A stretch of 42,980 bases of DNA from Euryarchaeota archaeon RBG_16_67_27. GTDB lineage: Archaea; Thermoplasmatota; Thermoplasmata; RBG-16-68-12. The first letter of the stretch is position 1, and the number at the start of each line of letters is the position of its first letter. The notes under the pieces were generated by a model, which was not told where the DNA came from, made no database searches, and saw only the letters and a program-made list of their open reading frames with translations. This document shows positions 8,222 through 16,735 of the stretch, one piece after another. The DNA lies in the NCBI GenBank assembly GCA_001800745.1, contig MGVZ01000047.1, forward strand, positions 1 through 42,980. The letters are read 5' to 3'. The position numbers and the translations under genes are program-made.

Positions 8222-9832
8222 TCAGACCCCTCCGAGCCAGGGCAGGACCTGCCGCGCGAACTCGTCGATCATCGAGAGCCACCAGACGGGGAAGATCCCC
8301 ACGGCGAGGATGAGGCCCAGCAGCACGGCGTACGACAGGCGCTCGTGCCCCGGGAGATCGTGCGCGTCCTTGTACTTCTCCGGGACCTCCCCGAACAGGA
8401 CGCGCTGCATCGTGTACACGTAGTACGCGGCCGTGATCACGATCGAGACGAGCGGGACGATCACGAGGCGCCGCCAGGGTTCGAGCGTCGGGCCGCTGTA
8501 CGAACCCACGAAGACCATGAACTCGGACCAGAAGGAGTTGAACCCGGGGAGGCCGAGGGAGGCGAAGAACGCGACGATGAGGACGAAGGAGAACTGCGGG
8601 AGCGCCTTGCCGAGCCCCCGGAGCTCGGGGATGTTCCGCGTGCCCGTGCTGTGCTTCACGGACCCCGCGAGCATGAAGAGGACCGCGGTGATGAGGCCAT
8701 GGTTGAAGAGCTGGAAGATCGCGCCCTCGACGCCGAGGATGTGGAGGCTCGAGGCCCCGAGGAGGACGAACCCCATGTGGCCGATGGAGCTGTACGCGAT
8801 CAGCCGCTTCAGGTCGACCTGCGCCAGGCACACGAACGCGGCGTAGACCATGCTCACGATCCCGAGGATCCCCATGACCCACCAGAGGTCCCGGCTCGCG
8901 TCCGGGAGCATCCCGAAGTTCACGCGAAAGATCCCGTACCCGCCCATCTTCAGGAGGACGCCGGCCAGGAGGACGGAGCCCGCGGTCGGCGCCTCGACGT
9001 GCGCGTCCGGGAGCCAGGTGTGGAACGGGACGGAGGGGAGCTTGACGGCGAACCCGAAGAGGAACGCGATGAAGATCGGGACCTGCGCGCCGATCTGGAG
9101 GTAGCTCGCGGCCGGCGGGCCCATGTGCCGGATCGCGCCGTGGAGGAACACGGTCATGTCGAACGTCCGGGTGCTCGACCCGTAGATCGCGGCGTTCAGC
9201 TCCGCGCTGCCCGCCCAGTACATGCCGAAAATCGAGAGGAGCATGATCACGCTGCCCACGTGCGTGTACACGAGGAACTTCAGGGACGCATACCGCCGAT
9301 TCGGCCCGCCCCAGATCCCGATGAGGAAGAACATCGGGATGAGGACGAGCTCCCAGAAAACGAAGAAGAGGAAGAAGTCGAGGGCCATGAACACCCCCGA
9401 GAGGCTGAACTCGAGCAGGAGGAGGAGCGCGAAGAACTCCTTCGGGCGGCGCTCTTCGGTCCAGCTGAAGACGATCCCCAGCGTCGTGAGGAAGGGCGTG
9501 AGCCAAAGGAGGGGCACGCTGAGCCCGTCGACGCCGAGGATGTAGTTCATCCCGAGCTGGGGCACCCAGGGGTACCGCTCGACGAAGTACAGAGGGACGT
9601 ATCCGTCGTTCGCGTTCGGCGGCAGCTCCGCGACCCGCGGCCCGAAGAGGAAGTCGAGGCCCGGCGTGAGGAACGAAGCGAGGAGGATCGTCGCGAGGAC
9701 GGTCGCCGCGAGGCTGAACGCGAGGGCGAGCCACTTGGCCGCCTTCTGGTTCACGCCCCCGACCCACGTCACGATGAACCCGACGAACGGGATGACGAGG
9801 AGGAGGGAGAGGAGATACGACACGTCAGCCAC
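8222..9832 (-). CDS. nuoM: Complex I antiporter-like subunit NuoM (copy 2, nuoL-proximal)
   Basis: This 536-residue protein is a second complete NuoM: FWELVLIPMFFLIGIWGG, VKLPSVPFHTWLPDAHVEAPT and DLKRLIAYSSIGHMGFV are all present, including the channel glutamate and lysine. It carries an extra segment (about WAGSAELNAAIYGSSTRTF) between helices that copy 1 lacks. The GTG start overlaps the end of nuoL by 8 bp. Two NuoM genes between nuoL and nuoN imply four antiporter-like modules if both are built into one complex, the arrangement described for '2M' complex I in some bacteria. Confidence 0.93.
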   Translation of the reverse strand: MADVSYLLSLLLVIPFVGFIVTWVGGVNQKAAKWLALAFSLAATVLATILLASFLTPGLDFLFGPRVAELPPNANDGYVPLYFVERYPWVPQLGMNYILGVDGLSVPLLWLTPFLTTLGIVFSWTEERRPKEFFALLLLLEFSLSGVFMALDFFLFFVFWELVLIPMFFLIGIWGGPNRRYASLKFLVYTHVGSVIMLLSIFGMYWAGSAELNAAIYGSSTRTFDMTVFLHGAIRHMGPPAASYLQIGAQVPIFIAFLFGFAVKLPSVPFHTWLPDAHVEAPTAGSVLLAGVLLKMGGYGIFRVNFGMLPDASRDLWWVMGILGIVSMVYAAFVCLAQVDLKRLIAYSSIGHMGFVLLGASSLHILGVEGAIFQLFNHGLITAVLFMLAGSVKHSTGTRNIPELRGLGKALPQFSFVLIVAFFASLGLPGFNSFWSEFMVFVGSYSGPTLEPWRRLVIVPLVSIVITAAYYVYTMQRVLFGEVPEKYKDAHDLPGHERLSYAVLLGLILAVGIFPVWWLSMIDEFARQVLPWLGGV

Positions 9833-11924
9833 CCCTCTGGAGCCGGAGGAACCAGCTCACGCCGACGACGAGGACGATCACGATCACAATCCCGAACACG
9901 ACCATCCAGGCGTAGGTCTGCACCTGCCCCGTCTGCCGCTGCCGCAGGCGCCACGAGGCCCGGACCGTCTCGAGGCTGAGGGCGTTCACCGCACCGTCGA
10001 CGACGCGACGGTCGAACGCGTCCGTCCCCGCGGCGGCCGCGAGACCCCCTCGGCCGACGACGTTCACGACCCCGTCGACCACGTTCCGGTCGAACCAGTC
10101 GAGCGCCCGCGCGAGGCCGGCGACGGCCTTCGCGCCGATCGCGTCGTACAGGTCGTCGATCCCGTACCGCCTCGAGAGCAGCCGGTGGAGGAACGCCCCG
10201 GACGGGGCGGCGGTGAAGCGCTCCGCGGGGATCCGCCGGGTCGCGTAGACGCTCCAGGCGAGGACGATGCCGAGGAGGGCGACGCCGAGGGTGAGGCCTT
10301 CGAGCGCGTACTCCGCGAGGGGCACCCCGACGAGCGGCATCTGCGCGTGGGGCTCCCCGAAGAACACGAGGTTCCCGAACCCGTTCATGCCGTACGCGAG
10401 CAGGCCCGAGGCGACCGCGAAGCCCGCGAGGACGACGAGCGGCGCGGTCATCACGGCCGGGGACTCGTGCGGGTGGCCTTGACCGCGGTACTCGCCGTGG
10501 AACGTCATGAGCCACATGCGGAACGTGTAGAACGCGGTCAGGAGCGCGGTCAGGACGCCGAGCGCGTAGAGGAGGTAGAACACAGGCGCCTCGTGGGCCG
10601 CCTCGAACGTCGCGGACAGCACCTCGCCCTTGCTGAAGAACCCGCTGAACGGGACGATCCCCGCGAGGGCGAGCGACCCGACGAGCATGACCTTCGATGT
10701 GATCGGAAGGTGGCGCGCGAGGCCGCCCATCTCCCGCATGTCGTTCGTGTGGACCGCATGGATCACGCTCCCGGCGGACAGGAAGAGGAGCGCCTTGAAG
10801 AACGCGTGGTTGAACAGGTGGAACAGCGCCGCGGTGTACCCGAGGGTCTCGCCGCCGTGGGTGAGGAGCCACGCCCCCGCGCCGAGGCCGAGGAACATGT
10901 ACGCGAGCTGGGAGATCGTGGAGAACGCGAGGACCCTCTTGATGTCGTACGCGGTGAGGGCCATCGTGCCCGCGAAGAACGCGGTGAACCCGCCGACGAC
11001 GGCGATGACGAGGATCGCGACGGTCGGAGCCTCGAGCGGGAGCGCCGCGGGCGGGACGAGGAAGATGAACGACCGGGCGGTGAGGTACACGCCCGCCTTG
11101 ACCATCGTCGCGGCGTGGATCAGCGCGCTCACCGTCGCGGGGCCTTCCATCGCGTCGGGCAGCCAGGCGTGGAGGGGGAACTGGGCGGACTTCCCGATGG
11201 CCCCGCCGAACAGGAGCAACGGGATGATCGTGAGGAGCTGCGGGGCCGCGAGGAGCGCGGCGAAGCCCTCGCTCCCGGAGTCGGCCATCTGCGCGACGAT
11301 CTCATCGAAGACAAGGGTGTGGAACGTGTTCCAGATCACGAGGATCCCGACGAGGAAGATCACGTCTCCCACGCGGGTGACGAGGAACGCCTTCTTCGCG
11401 GCCTTCGCCGCCTCGGGCTTGTGGTACCAGAAGCCGATGAGGAGGTACGAGCAGAGGCCCATGATCTCCCAGAACACCATGAGCTGGAGGAAGTTGTCCG
11501 CGCTCACGGTGCCGAGCATCCCCGCGGAGAACAGGCTGACCTCCGCGTAGTACCGGTGCTTCCCCTCCTCCTCGCGCATGTACCCGAGAGAGTACACGAA
11601 GATCAGGAGGCAGAGGAACGAGACGAGGAGGAGCATGAGCGCGCTCAGGTTGTCGATGAGCAGCCCGACGTGGATCGCCTGGGACCCGGCGAGGCCCTCG
11701 ATCCCCGGGATCCACACGTACCCGTCGACCGTCGTGTGGACTTCACCGCCGAGCGCCCCCTGCCCGAGGACCTCCCAGAAGAGGTAGCCCGACACGACGA
11801 GGGATGCGGCGATCCCGCCGACGGCGACGTGGCCGCCTCCCTGCGGCAGGCGACGGCCGACGAGGCCGACGATCAGGAACGCGAAGAGCGGGAAGAGGAG
11901 GATGAGCCACGCGTACTCGAACAC
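9825..11924 (-). CDS. nuoL: Complex I antiporter-like subunit NuoL with long C-terminal lateral-helix region
   Basis: The 699-residue protein shows NuoL motifs: [58 protein letters not shown]-like ([19 protein letters not shown]) and [18 protein letters not shown]. It is longer than E. coli NuoL (about 613 residues). The extra length lies partly in the C-terminal amphipathic lateral helix, where an 11-residue pattern FDRxVVDGxVN occurs twice, at about residues 611 and 637, 26 residues apart. A final membrane helix follows [10 protein letters not shown]. It starts with GTG in the sequence GTGACGTG that also holds the nuoK stop. Confidence 0.94.
   Translation of the reverse strand: [699 protein letters not shown]
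9984..10095 (-). repeat. In-frame imperfect duplication inside nuoL (lateral helix)
   Basis: Two segments, about 9984-10017 and 10062-10095, match closely at DNA level (both contain CCGTCGAC and CGGTCGAAC) with an offset of 78 bp, i.e. 26 codons. They encode [11 protein letters not shown] and [11 protein letters not shown]. Confidence 0.8.
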
Positions 11925-11925
11925 G

Positions 11926-12228
11926 TCACCACCTCAGGAACCGGACCTTGTCGAGCTCGATCGTGCCGTGGGTCTGGTAGATGGACAGGAACACGGCGAG
12001 GCCAACGGCGGCCTCCGCGGCCGCGACGGCGATCGCGAGGAGCGCGAAGACGCCCCCGGCGGGGTCGCCTTTGTACGCGCTGAACGCGACGAAGTTCAGG
12101 ACGGCCGCGTTGAGGATGATCTCGATCGACATGAGGACGATGATCCCGTTCTTTCGCGCGAGGATCCCGTAGAGGCCAATCGCGAGGAGGAGGGACGAGA
12201 GGATGAGCTCATACTCGAGCGGGATCAC
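11926..12228 (-). CDS. nuoK: Complex I membrane subunit NuoK
   Basis: The ORF-track entry starts too far upstream. The real start is the GTG at 12228 (VIPLEYELIL), which shares GTGA with the stop of the J2 gene. The product is 100 residues, the standard NuoK length, with three predicted helices and the conserved buried glutamates in VLMSIEIILNAAVLNFVAFS and in AVAAAEAAVGLAVFL. NuoK belongs to the coupling core that links the quinone site to the antiporter modules. Confidence 0.93.
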   Translation of the reverse strand: MIPLEYELILSSLLLAIGLYGILARKNGIIVLMSIEIILNAAVLNFVAFSAYKGDPAGGVFALLAIAVAAAEAAVGLAVFLSIYQTHGTIELDKVRFLRW

Positions 12229-12485
12229 GGGCCCACCTTCCCGGGCTCGTCCATCTTGGAGAGGTAGATCCCGCCGATCATCGCGCTCCCGAGGAGCAGG
12301 GCGATCAGGATCACGGCGATCGGGAACGAGTCGAAGAGAGCGTTCGCGATCCCCTGGTCGGAGACCGGATCGTACGCGGGGATCTCCGTCGGGTCCGAGG
12401 GCCACGGCACGTTGACGAAGGACAGGGCCATCACGAGGAAGAGCGGCGTGACGGCGGCGAGGGCGAGGATCCCGCGGCGGTCCAT
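12225..12485 (-). CDS. nuoJ: Complex I NuoJ, C-terminal half (NuoJ2)
   Basis: This 86-residue protein with two membrane helices corresponds to the second half of a conventional NuoJ: a first helix, a periplasmic-side loop ending DQGIANALFDSFPIAVILIALLLG, and a final helix before nuoK. Split nuoJ genes occur in archaeal complex I clusters, so this is an organisation and not a frameshift artefact. The two halves overlap in an ATGA and each has its own start. Confidence 0.85.
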   Translation of the reverse strand: MDRRGILALAAVTPLFLVMALSFVNVPWPSDPTEIPAYDPVSDQGIANALFDSFPIAVILIALLLGSAMIGGIYLSKMDEPGKVGP

Positions 12486-12760
12486 CAGGTCCCCTCCTCC
12501 GTCGACGGTTCGTCCATGATCTTCGTGCGGGTGAGCATGAGGCCGAAGACGAACAGGATGGGCACCGTGCCCGCGTAGACGAGGATCTGGATCAGGAAGA
12601 TGAACTCCGAGCCGAACAGCAGGTAGATCCCGCCGATCGTGACGAGGGTCATCGCGAGCCAGAACGCCGCGCGGACGAGCCGCTTGTTCGTGACGACGAG
12701 GATCGAGCCGACGACCTCGAGGACGCTCAGGACGAGGAACGCGACGAGCTCCCAGTCCAC
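12485..12760 (-). CDS. nuoJ: Complex I NuoJ, N-terminal half (NuoJ1)
   Basis: The 91-residue protein has three hydrophobic helices and the family segment LIQILVYAGTVPILFVFGLML, which matches the conserved 'QxLVYxGAVxVLFLFVxML' helix of NuoJ, the helix with the pi-bulge in solved complexes. It starts with GTG 7 bp after nuoH. Together with J2 it makes one full NuoJ of about 177 residues. Confidence 0.88.
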   Translation of the reverse strand: MDWELVAFLVLSVLEVVGSILVVTNKRLVRAAFWLAMTLVTIGGIYLLFGSEFIFLIQILVYAGTVPILFVFGLMLTRTKIMDEPSTEEGT

Positions 12761-12767
12761 GGCCGTC

Positions 12768-13997
12768 TCACCACCCCACGAGGCTCGCCCCGGCAGCGAG
12801 GAGGATCGCGAGCAGGGAGAGCGGGATGAGGCGCTTCCACCCGAGCTGGAGGATCTGGTCGATCCGGATCCTCGGGACGGACCAGGAGATCCAGATGAAC
12901 ACCACGCTGAGGAGGTACACCCGGAGCATGAACCAGACCTCCTCGGGGATGATCGGCACGGGGATGCCCGCGACCTGGACGACGGTGAACACGGGGCCCG
13001 TCCAGCCGCCGAGGTACAGGATCGAGATGAGGCCCGCGCCCGCGATCATCCGGAGCCACTTGAACCCGAACAGGAGCCCGAACCGCATCCCGCTGTACTC
13101 CGTCGTCCAGCCCTCGACGAGCTCCGCCTCCGCCTCCGGGATGTCGAACGGGATCCGCTCCATCTCCGCCATCATCGCGACCGCGAACACGACGGCGCCG
13201 AGCGCCTGCGGGCCGAAGAGGTTCCACGCGGGGATCGCGAGAGGGCCCAGGGTCACCAGGGTCCGCTCCTGCTGCGCGACGATCTCGTACACGTCGAGGG
13301 AACCCGTCGTGAAGACGAGGGCGATCACGCACAGGATCAGGGGGATCTCGTACGCCATGAGCTGGGCCGCTGCCCGCATGCCGCCGACGAGGGTGTACTT
13401 GTTGTTCGCGGACCAGCCCGCGATGAGGATCCCGAACGGGGCGATGGAGAACGCGGCGAGGATGAACAGGAGGCTCAGGTCGGGCTTCGCGACGACGAAG
13501 CCGCTGCTCCAGGGGAGCGCGACGAAGATCATGAGGGTGGACGAGGCGATGAGCACGGGGGCCATGTGGAACATCGCGGAGTCCGCGCCGCGGGGGGTGA
13601 GGTTCTCCTTCTGGAGGAGCTTCATGCCGTCGGCGACGTTCTGCAGGTAGCCCCAGCCCTTGTGCGTGGGGCGGTCCTTCCGGTTGAAGGGCCAGATCGG
13701 CAGGGACCAGATGGAGACCATGATGCCGTACCGGTCCTGGAGCCGGCTGTAGAACTTCCGCTCGACCCACATCATGGTAAGCAGGTTGATCAGCACGGCC
13801 CAGAGGAGCATGACCGTCATCACGACGAGCCATGTGACCGCGCTGACCACGGGGTCGCTCGCGAGCCAGTTCCCCAGGTCCTTGAGGGGCGGGATCACGG
13901 CGCCGAGCGCGAGGAGGATCTGCTGGACGACCCAGAGGATCGCGCCCGTGAGGACCTTGCACGTCGCGAACAGGTCGGGCACGAGGGGCTGGCTCAC
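12768..13997 (-). CDS. nuoH: Complex I quinone-site membrane subunit NuoH
   Basis: The 409-residue protein starts at a GTG (VSQPLVPDLF) that overlaps the nuoD stop as GTGA; the ORF-track start at 14585 is spurious. Family motifs include MMWVERKFYSRLQDRYG, GWGYLQNVADGMKLL, AQLMAYEIPLILCVIAL, and the acid-rich loop RIPFDIPEAEAELVEGWTTEYSGM, which lines the quinone tunnel. It is longer than bacterial NuoH (about 325) because of an N-terminal extension with an extra hydrophobic segment. The next gene is nuoJ1; nuoI, normally found between H and J, is absent. Confidence 0.94.
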   Translation of the reverse strand: MSQPLVPDLFATCKVLTGAILWVVQQILLALGAVIPPLKDLGNWLASDPVVSAVTWLVVMTVMLLWAVLINLLTMMWVERKFYSRLQDRYGIMVSIWSLPIWPFNRKDRPTHKGWGYLQNVADGMKLLQKENLTPRGADSAMFHMAPVLIASSTLMIFVALPWSSGFVVAKPDLSLLFILAAFSIAPFGILIAGWSANNKYTLVGGMRAAAQLMAYEIPLILCVIALVFTTGSLDVYEIVAQQERTLVTLGPLAIPAWNLFGPQALGAVVFAVAMMAEMERIPFDIPEAEAELVEGWTTEYSGMRFGLLFGFKWLRMIAGAGLISILYLGGWTGPVFTVVQVAGIPVPIIPEEVWFMLRVYLLSVVFIWISWSVPRIRIDQILQLGWKRLIPLSLLAILLAAGASLVGW

Positions 13998-15085
13998 TTG
14001 TCCATCTCCCCCACGCAGACGTCGATCGACCCGAGGATCGCGACGAGGTCCGCAAGCTTGTTCCCCCGGAGCATGAGCGGCGTGGCCGCCATCGAACAGA
14101 AGATCGGGCTCCGAATCTTCACGCGGTACGGACGGTCGTCGCCGTCGCCGAGGATGTAGAAGAGCGCCTCGCCGCGGGAGTCCTCCGTGCGCGCGAAGCC
14201 GTCCCCCTCCGCGCGACGCGGCTCCTTCGTCCGGTACGCGCCCGACGTCGGCATCTTCTCGAGCACCTGGAGGATGATGTCGCACGACGTGCGCATCTCG
14301 TTGAACCGGCACACGAACCGGGCGTACGAGTCGCCCGCACTGGACCCCTTCCAGACCTGGGCCTCGAAGTCGAGCTCGTCGTACGTCTCGTAGGGGTCGA
14401 GCCGCCTCAGGTCGACGTTCACGCCGCACGCGCGGAGGTTCGGACCCGTCACGCCCCAGTTGATCGCGTCCTCCGCGGAGATCCGTCCGACGCCGAGGGT
14501 CCGAAGGTGGAAGATCTTCGAGTCGTGGAGGAGCTTCTCGTACTCGTCGAGCTTCCCCTCGAAGTGCGTGATCACCCGGCGGCACATCCCGTCGAAGTTC
14601 TCCGGCAGATCGTTCCGGACGCCGCCGATCCGCGGGTAGTTCTGGTTCATCCGCGCGCCCGTGAGGAGCTGGAGAAGGTCGAGCCAGAGCTCCCGCTCCC
14701 GAAGGGCCCAGAGGAGCGCCGTGAGGAGGCCGAGGTCAGGCCCGTACGCGGCGAGCCACATCAGGTGGCTCGCGACCCGCTGGATCTCGAGGGCGAGCAC
14801 GCGGATCCACTGCCCGCGCACGGGGACCTCGAGGCCCATCATCTTCTCCGCGGCGAGGCAGTACGCGTGGGACCAGGTGAGGGACGACACGTAGCAGAGC
14901 CGGTCCGTGAGCACGACGTTCTTCTGGAACTCGCGCACCTCCATGATCTTCTCGTACCCGCGGTGGAGGTACCCGATCTCCGGCTTCGCATCCGTGATCG
15001 TCTCGCCGTCGATCTTCACCTTCATGTTCCAGAGCCCGTGGGTCATGGGGTGCTGCGGCCCCATGTTGATCCAGAACCCGGGCAC
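13994..15085 (-). CDS. nuoD: Complex I 49-kDa type subunit NuoD
   Basis: The 363-residue soluble subunit starts at GTG 15085 with NMGPQHPMTHG, the conserved loop whose histidine contacts the quinone headgroup (HPSTHG in most relatives, so Ser is Met here). GYLHRGYEKIME, NYPRIGGVRNDLP and a C-terminal SIDVCVGEMDK complete the family pattern. It is homologous to the large subunit of [NiFe] hydrogenases but lacks the terminal metal-site cysteines. It would sit at the membrane interface with NuoB, which is not encoded in this operon. Confidence 0.94.
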   Translation of the reverse strand: MPGFWINMGPQHPMTHGLWNMKVKIDGETITDAKPEIGYLHRGYEKIMEVREFQKNVVLTDRLCYVSSLTWSHAYCLAAEKMMGLEVPVRGQWIRVLALEIQRVASHLMWLAAYGPDLGLLTALLWALRERELWLDLLQLLTGARMNQNYPRIGGVRNDLPENFDGMCRRVITHFEGKLDEYEKLLHDSKIFHLRTLGVGRISAEDAINWGVTGPNLRACGVNVDLRRLDPYETYDELDFEAQVWKGSSAGDSYARFVCRFNEMRTSCDIILQVLEKMPTSGAYRTKEPRRAEGDGFARTEDSRGEALFYILGDGDDRPYRVKIRSPIFCSMAATPLMLRGNKLADLVAILGSIDVCVGEMDK

Positions 15086-15616
15086 TCACTTCCCTCCCTT
15101 CAGCTTCCGCCGGCTGATGTACTGGCGGTCGACCTCCTGGGGGAAGTCCTTTCGCAGGGGATGGAACTTGAAGTCCGCGGGCAGGAGGATCCGCTCGAGG
15201 TTCGGGTGGCCTTCGTACACGATCCCCATGAGGTCCCACGCCTCGCGCTCGTGGTAGTTCGCCGCATTCCAGAGGACGCACACGCTCGCGACCTTCGGGT
15301 CATCCTTCGGGATCCGGGCGTGGAGCTGGACCGTCACCCCGTTGTAGTAGTTCATCATGTGATAGACGCTCTCGAACCGGTCCGGCCACTCGACCGCGCT
15401 CACGCACGAGAGCTGCTCGAAGCCGAGAGCCTCCTTGAGATGGCGGCACACGTCCACGAGGTCCGCGCGGTCGATCATGACCTGCACGACGCGGGGGCGC
15501 GGGATCCCCGCCCGGACGACCTTCCCGCCGAAGCGGGACCGGACCTGGGCGAGGACCTCTTCCGCGGCCCCCTCCACGGGGCGGCCGCTCAGGACCGGGG
15601 CCGCGGCGCCGCTCAA
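15086..15616 (-). CDS. nuoC: Complex I 30-kDa type subunit NuoC
   Basis: The family core ends with HEREAWDLMGIVYEGHPNLERILLP, followed by FKFHPLRKDFPQE, the diagnostic NuoC signature. The ORF-track start at 15850 runs through nuoA and is wrong. A TTG at 15616 forms TTGA with the nuoA stop and is preceded by GGAGGAGGT at good spacing, giving 176 residues; a GTG at 15577 (163 residues) is the alternative. NuoC is a hydrophilic structural subunit that binds NuoD. No nuoB lies between nuoA and this gene. Confidence 0.88.
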   Translation of the reverse strand: MSGAAAPVLSGRPVEGAAEEVLAQVRSRFGGKVVRAGIPRPRVVQVMIDRADLVDVCRHLKEALGFEQLSCVSAVEWPDRFESVYHMMNYYNGVTVQLHARIPKDDPKVASVCVLWNAANYHEREAWDLMGIVYEGHPNLERILLPADFKFHPLRKDFPQEVDRQYISRRKLKGGK

Positions 15617-15981
15617 AGGTGGATGACCTCCTCCTTCTTCAGCGCGTACTGGGTGGCGACGAACATGATCGCCAGGAACAGGAAGATCGAGTACTTCGCC
15701 ACCCCGGAGGAGCCGGACAGGTCGCCCCAGGCGAAAGCCCAGAGGAGGAGGAAGATCGCGGCCACGTCGAAAACGAGGAAGATGAGAGCGAACATGTAGT
15801 ACTGGAAGTGGAACTGGATCTGCGCCTCGCCCTCCGGGAGCTCGCCGCACTCGTACACGAGGTCCTTGAGCGGGGTCGGGTGGTCGGGCCGGAACAGGCG
15901 GGTCAGGAAGAACGTGAGCGCCGGGAACACGAGGGCGAGGATGGCGAAAATCGCGATTGGCCCGTAGGACTCCAGAGCCAT
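15613..15981 (-). CDS. nuoA: Complex I membrane subunit NuoA, first gene of the nuo operon
   Basis: NuoA is recognised from LKDLVYECGELPEGEAQIQFHFQYYMFALIFLVFDVAAIFL, matching the conserved 'YECG...F..RFYL.AL.FIIFDVE' segment with three helices. The ORF-track start at 16071 precedes the promoter. The ATG at 15981 gives 122 residues, normal for NuoA, and sits 30 bp from a TTTAATA box, as expected for a leaderless mRNA. Confidence 0.92.
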   Translation of the reverse strand: MALESYGPIAIFAILALVFPALTFFLTRLFRPDHPTPLKDLVYECGELPEGEAQIQFHFQYYMFALIFLVFDVAAIFLLLWAFAWGDLSGSSGVAKYSIFLFLAIMFVATQYALKKEEVIHL

Positions 15982-16007
15982 TCGAGCGCTCGGAAAAATG
16001 GGCATCC

Positions 16008-16014
16008 TATTAAA
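16008..16014 (-). promoter_or_regulatory. TATA box for the nuo operon
   Basis: TTTAATA on the minus strand, centred 30 bp before the nuoA ATG, is the only good promoter signal seen for the 11 tightly packed nuo genes. Confidence 0.65.
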
Positions 16015-16107
16015 CCTTTGGCGGAGACGCGACACGTACTCCACAGGGAGAGAACGAGGCGCGGACCGCACCCGCGCGGACGGCCGCCCCGGGACGGGAA
16101 ACCCAAC

Positions 16108-16115
16108 GCTTTAAG
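16108..16115 (+). promoter_or_regulatory. TATA box for the molybdoenzyme gene
   Basis: GCTTTAAG is centred 30 bp upstream of the ATG at 16142, giving leaderless spacing. It is divergent to the nuo promoter about 100 bp away. Confidence 0.6.
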
Positions 16116-16141
16116 AGGGCCGCGCGGGTAGGCGCGCTCCA

Positions 16142-16705
16142 ATGGCGACGACGCGGGGCCTCCCACCCGGACAGCGCGAGGTGAGGAAGTGGCCCCGCCT
16201 CGACCTCGGGATCGTGCCTCGGTTCGATCCGCGGGAATGGGATCTCCGCGTCGACGGGGCCGTCGACCGGCCGCTTCGGCTCACGTACGAGGAGCTGCTC
16301 GCCCTCCCGTCTGCACGCGTGACGTCCCCGTTCCACTGCGTGACGGGGTGGACGACGTTCGACAACGCGTGGGACGGCGTCACGGTCCGCGAGCTCGCGA
16401 CGCGCGCGGGCATCCAGCCGGGGGCGAGGTTCGCGACGTTCTACTGCGGTGACGGCTACACGACCTCGCATCCCCTGGACGTCCTCTACGACGCCGATGT
16501 GCTGATCGTCTACCGCCATGACGGGAACCCCCTCCCGCTCGAACACGGCGGCCCGGTCCGGCTCCTCGTGCCGAAGCGCTACGCGTACAAGAGCGCGAAG
16601 TGGGTGCGGCGGATCGCGTTCACTCAGGAGGAGGAGCTCGGCTACTGGGAGGTCCGGGGCTACAGCAACACCGCGGACCCCTGGACCGAGGACCGCTACG
16701 CCTGA
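16142..16705 (+). CDS. Sulfite-oxidase-fold molybdopterin oxidoreductase (single Moco domain)
   Basis: The 187-residue protein has the sulfite oxidase Moco fold signatures: WDLRVDGAVDRPLRLTYEELL, then FHCVTGWTTFDNAWDGV, in which the cysteine is the expected molybdenum ligand, then GGPVRLLVPKRYAYKSAKWVRRI. It is a minimal version without the dimerisation or heme domains, like the YedY/YuiH-type small enzymes. No Tat or Sec signal is visible at the N-terminus, so it is probably cytoplasmic despite lying next to tatC and tatA. The substrate is not predictable from sequence. Moco-binding is likely. Confidence 0.85.
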   Translation: MATTRGLPPGQREVRKWPRLDLGIVPRFDPREWDLRVDGAVDRPLRLTYEELLALPSARVTSPFHCVTGWTTFDNAWDGVTVRELATRAGIQPGARFATFYCGDGYTTSHPLDVLYDADVLIVYRHDGNPLPLEHGGPVRLLVPKRYAYKSAKWVRRIAFTQEEELGYWEVRGYSNTADPWTEDRYA

Positions 16706-16727
16706 GCCCGCCCCCGGTTCGGAAAGT

Positions 16728-16735
16728 CCTTAAGG
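16728..16735 (+). promoter_or_regulatory. TATA-like box before tatC
   Basis: CCTTAAGG lies about 78 bp upstream of the tatC ATG. It predicts a transcript start near 16758 and a leader of about 50 nt carrying a GAGG before the start codon. Confidence 0.4.

Noticed and set aside
5572-8313. Plus-strand ORF of 913 aa opposite nuoN/nuoM
   Set aside because: It is a shadow of the nuo genes in GC-rich DNA: its product is almost only Arg, Glu, Asp and His with no family motif, and the opposite strand encodes clear NuoN and NuoM.
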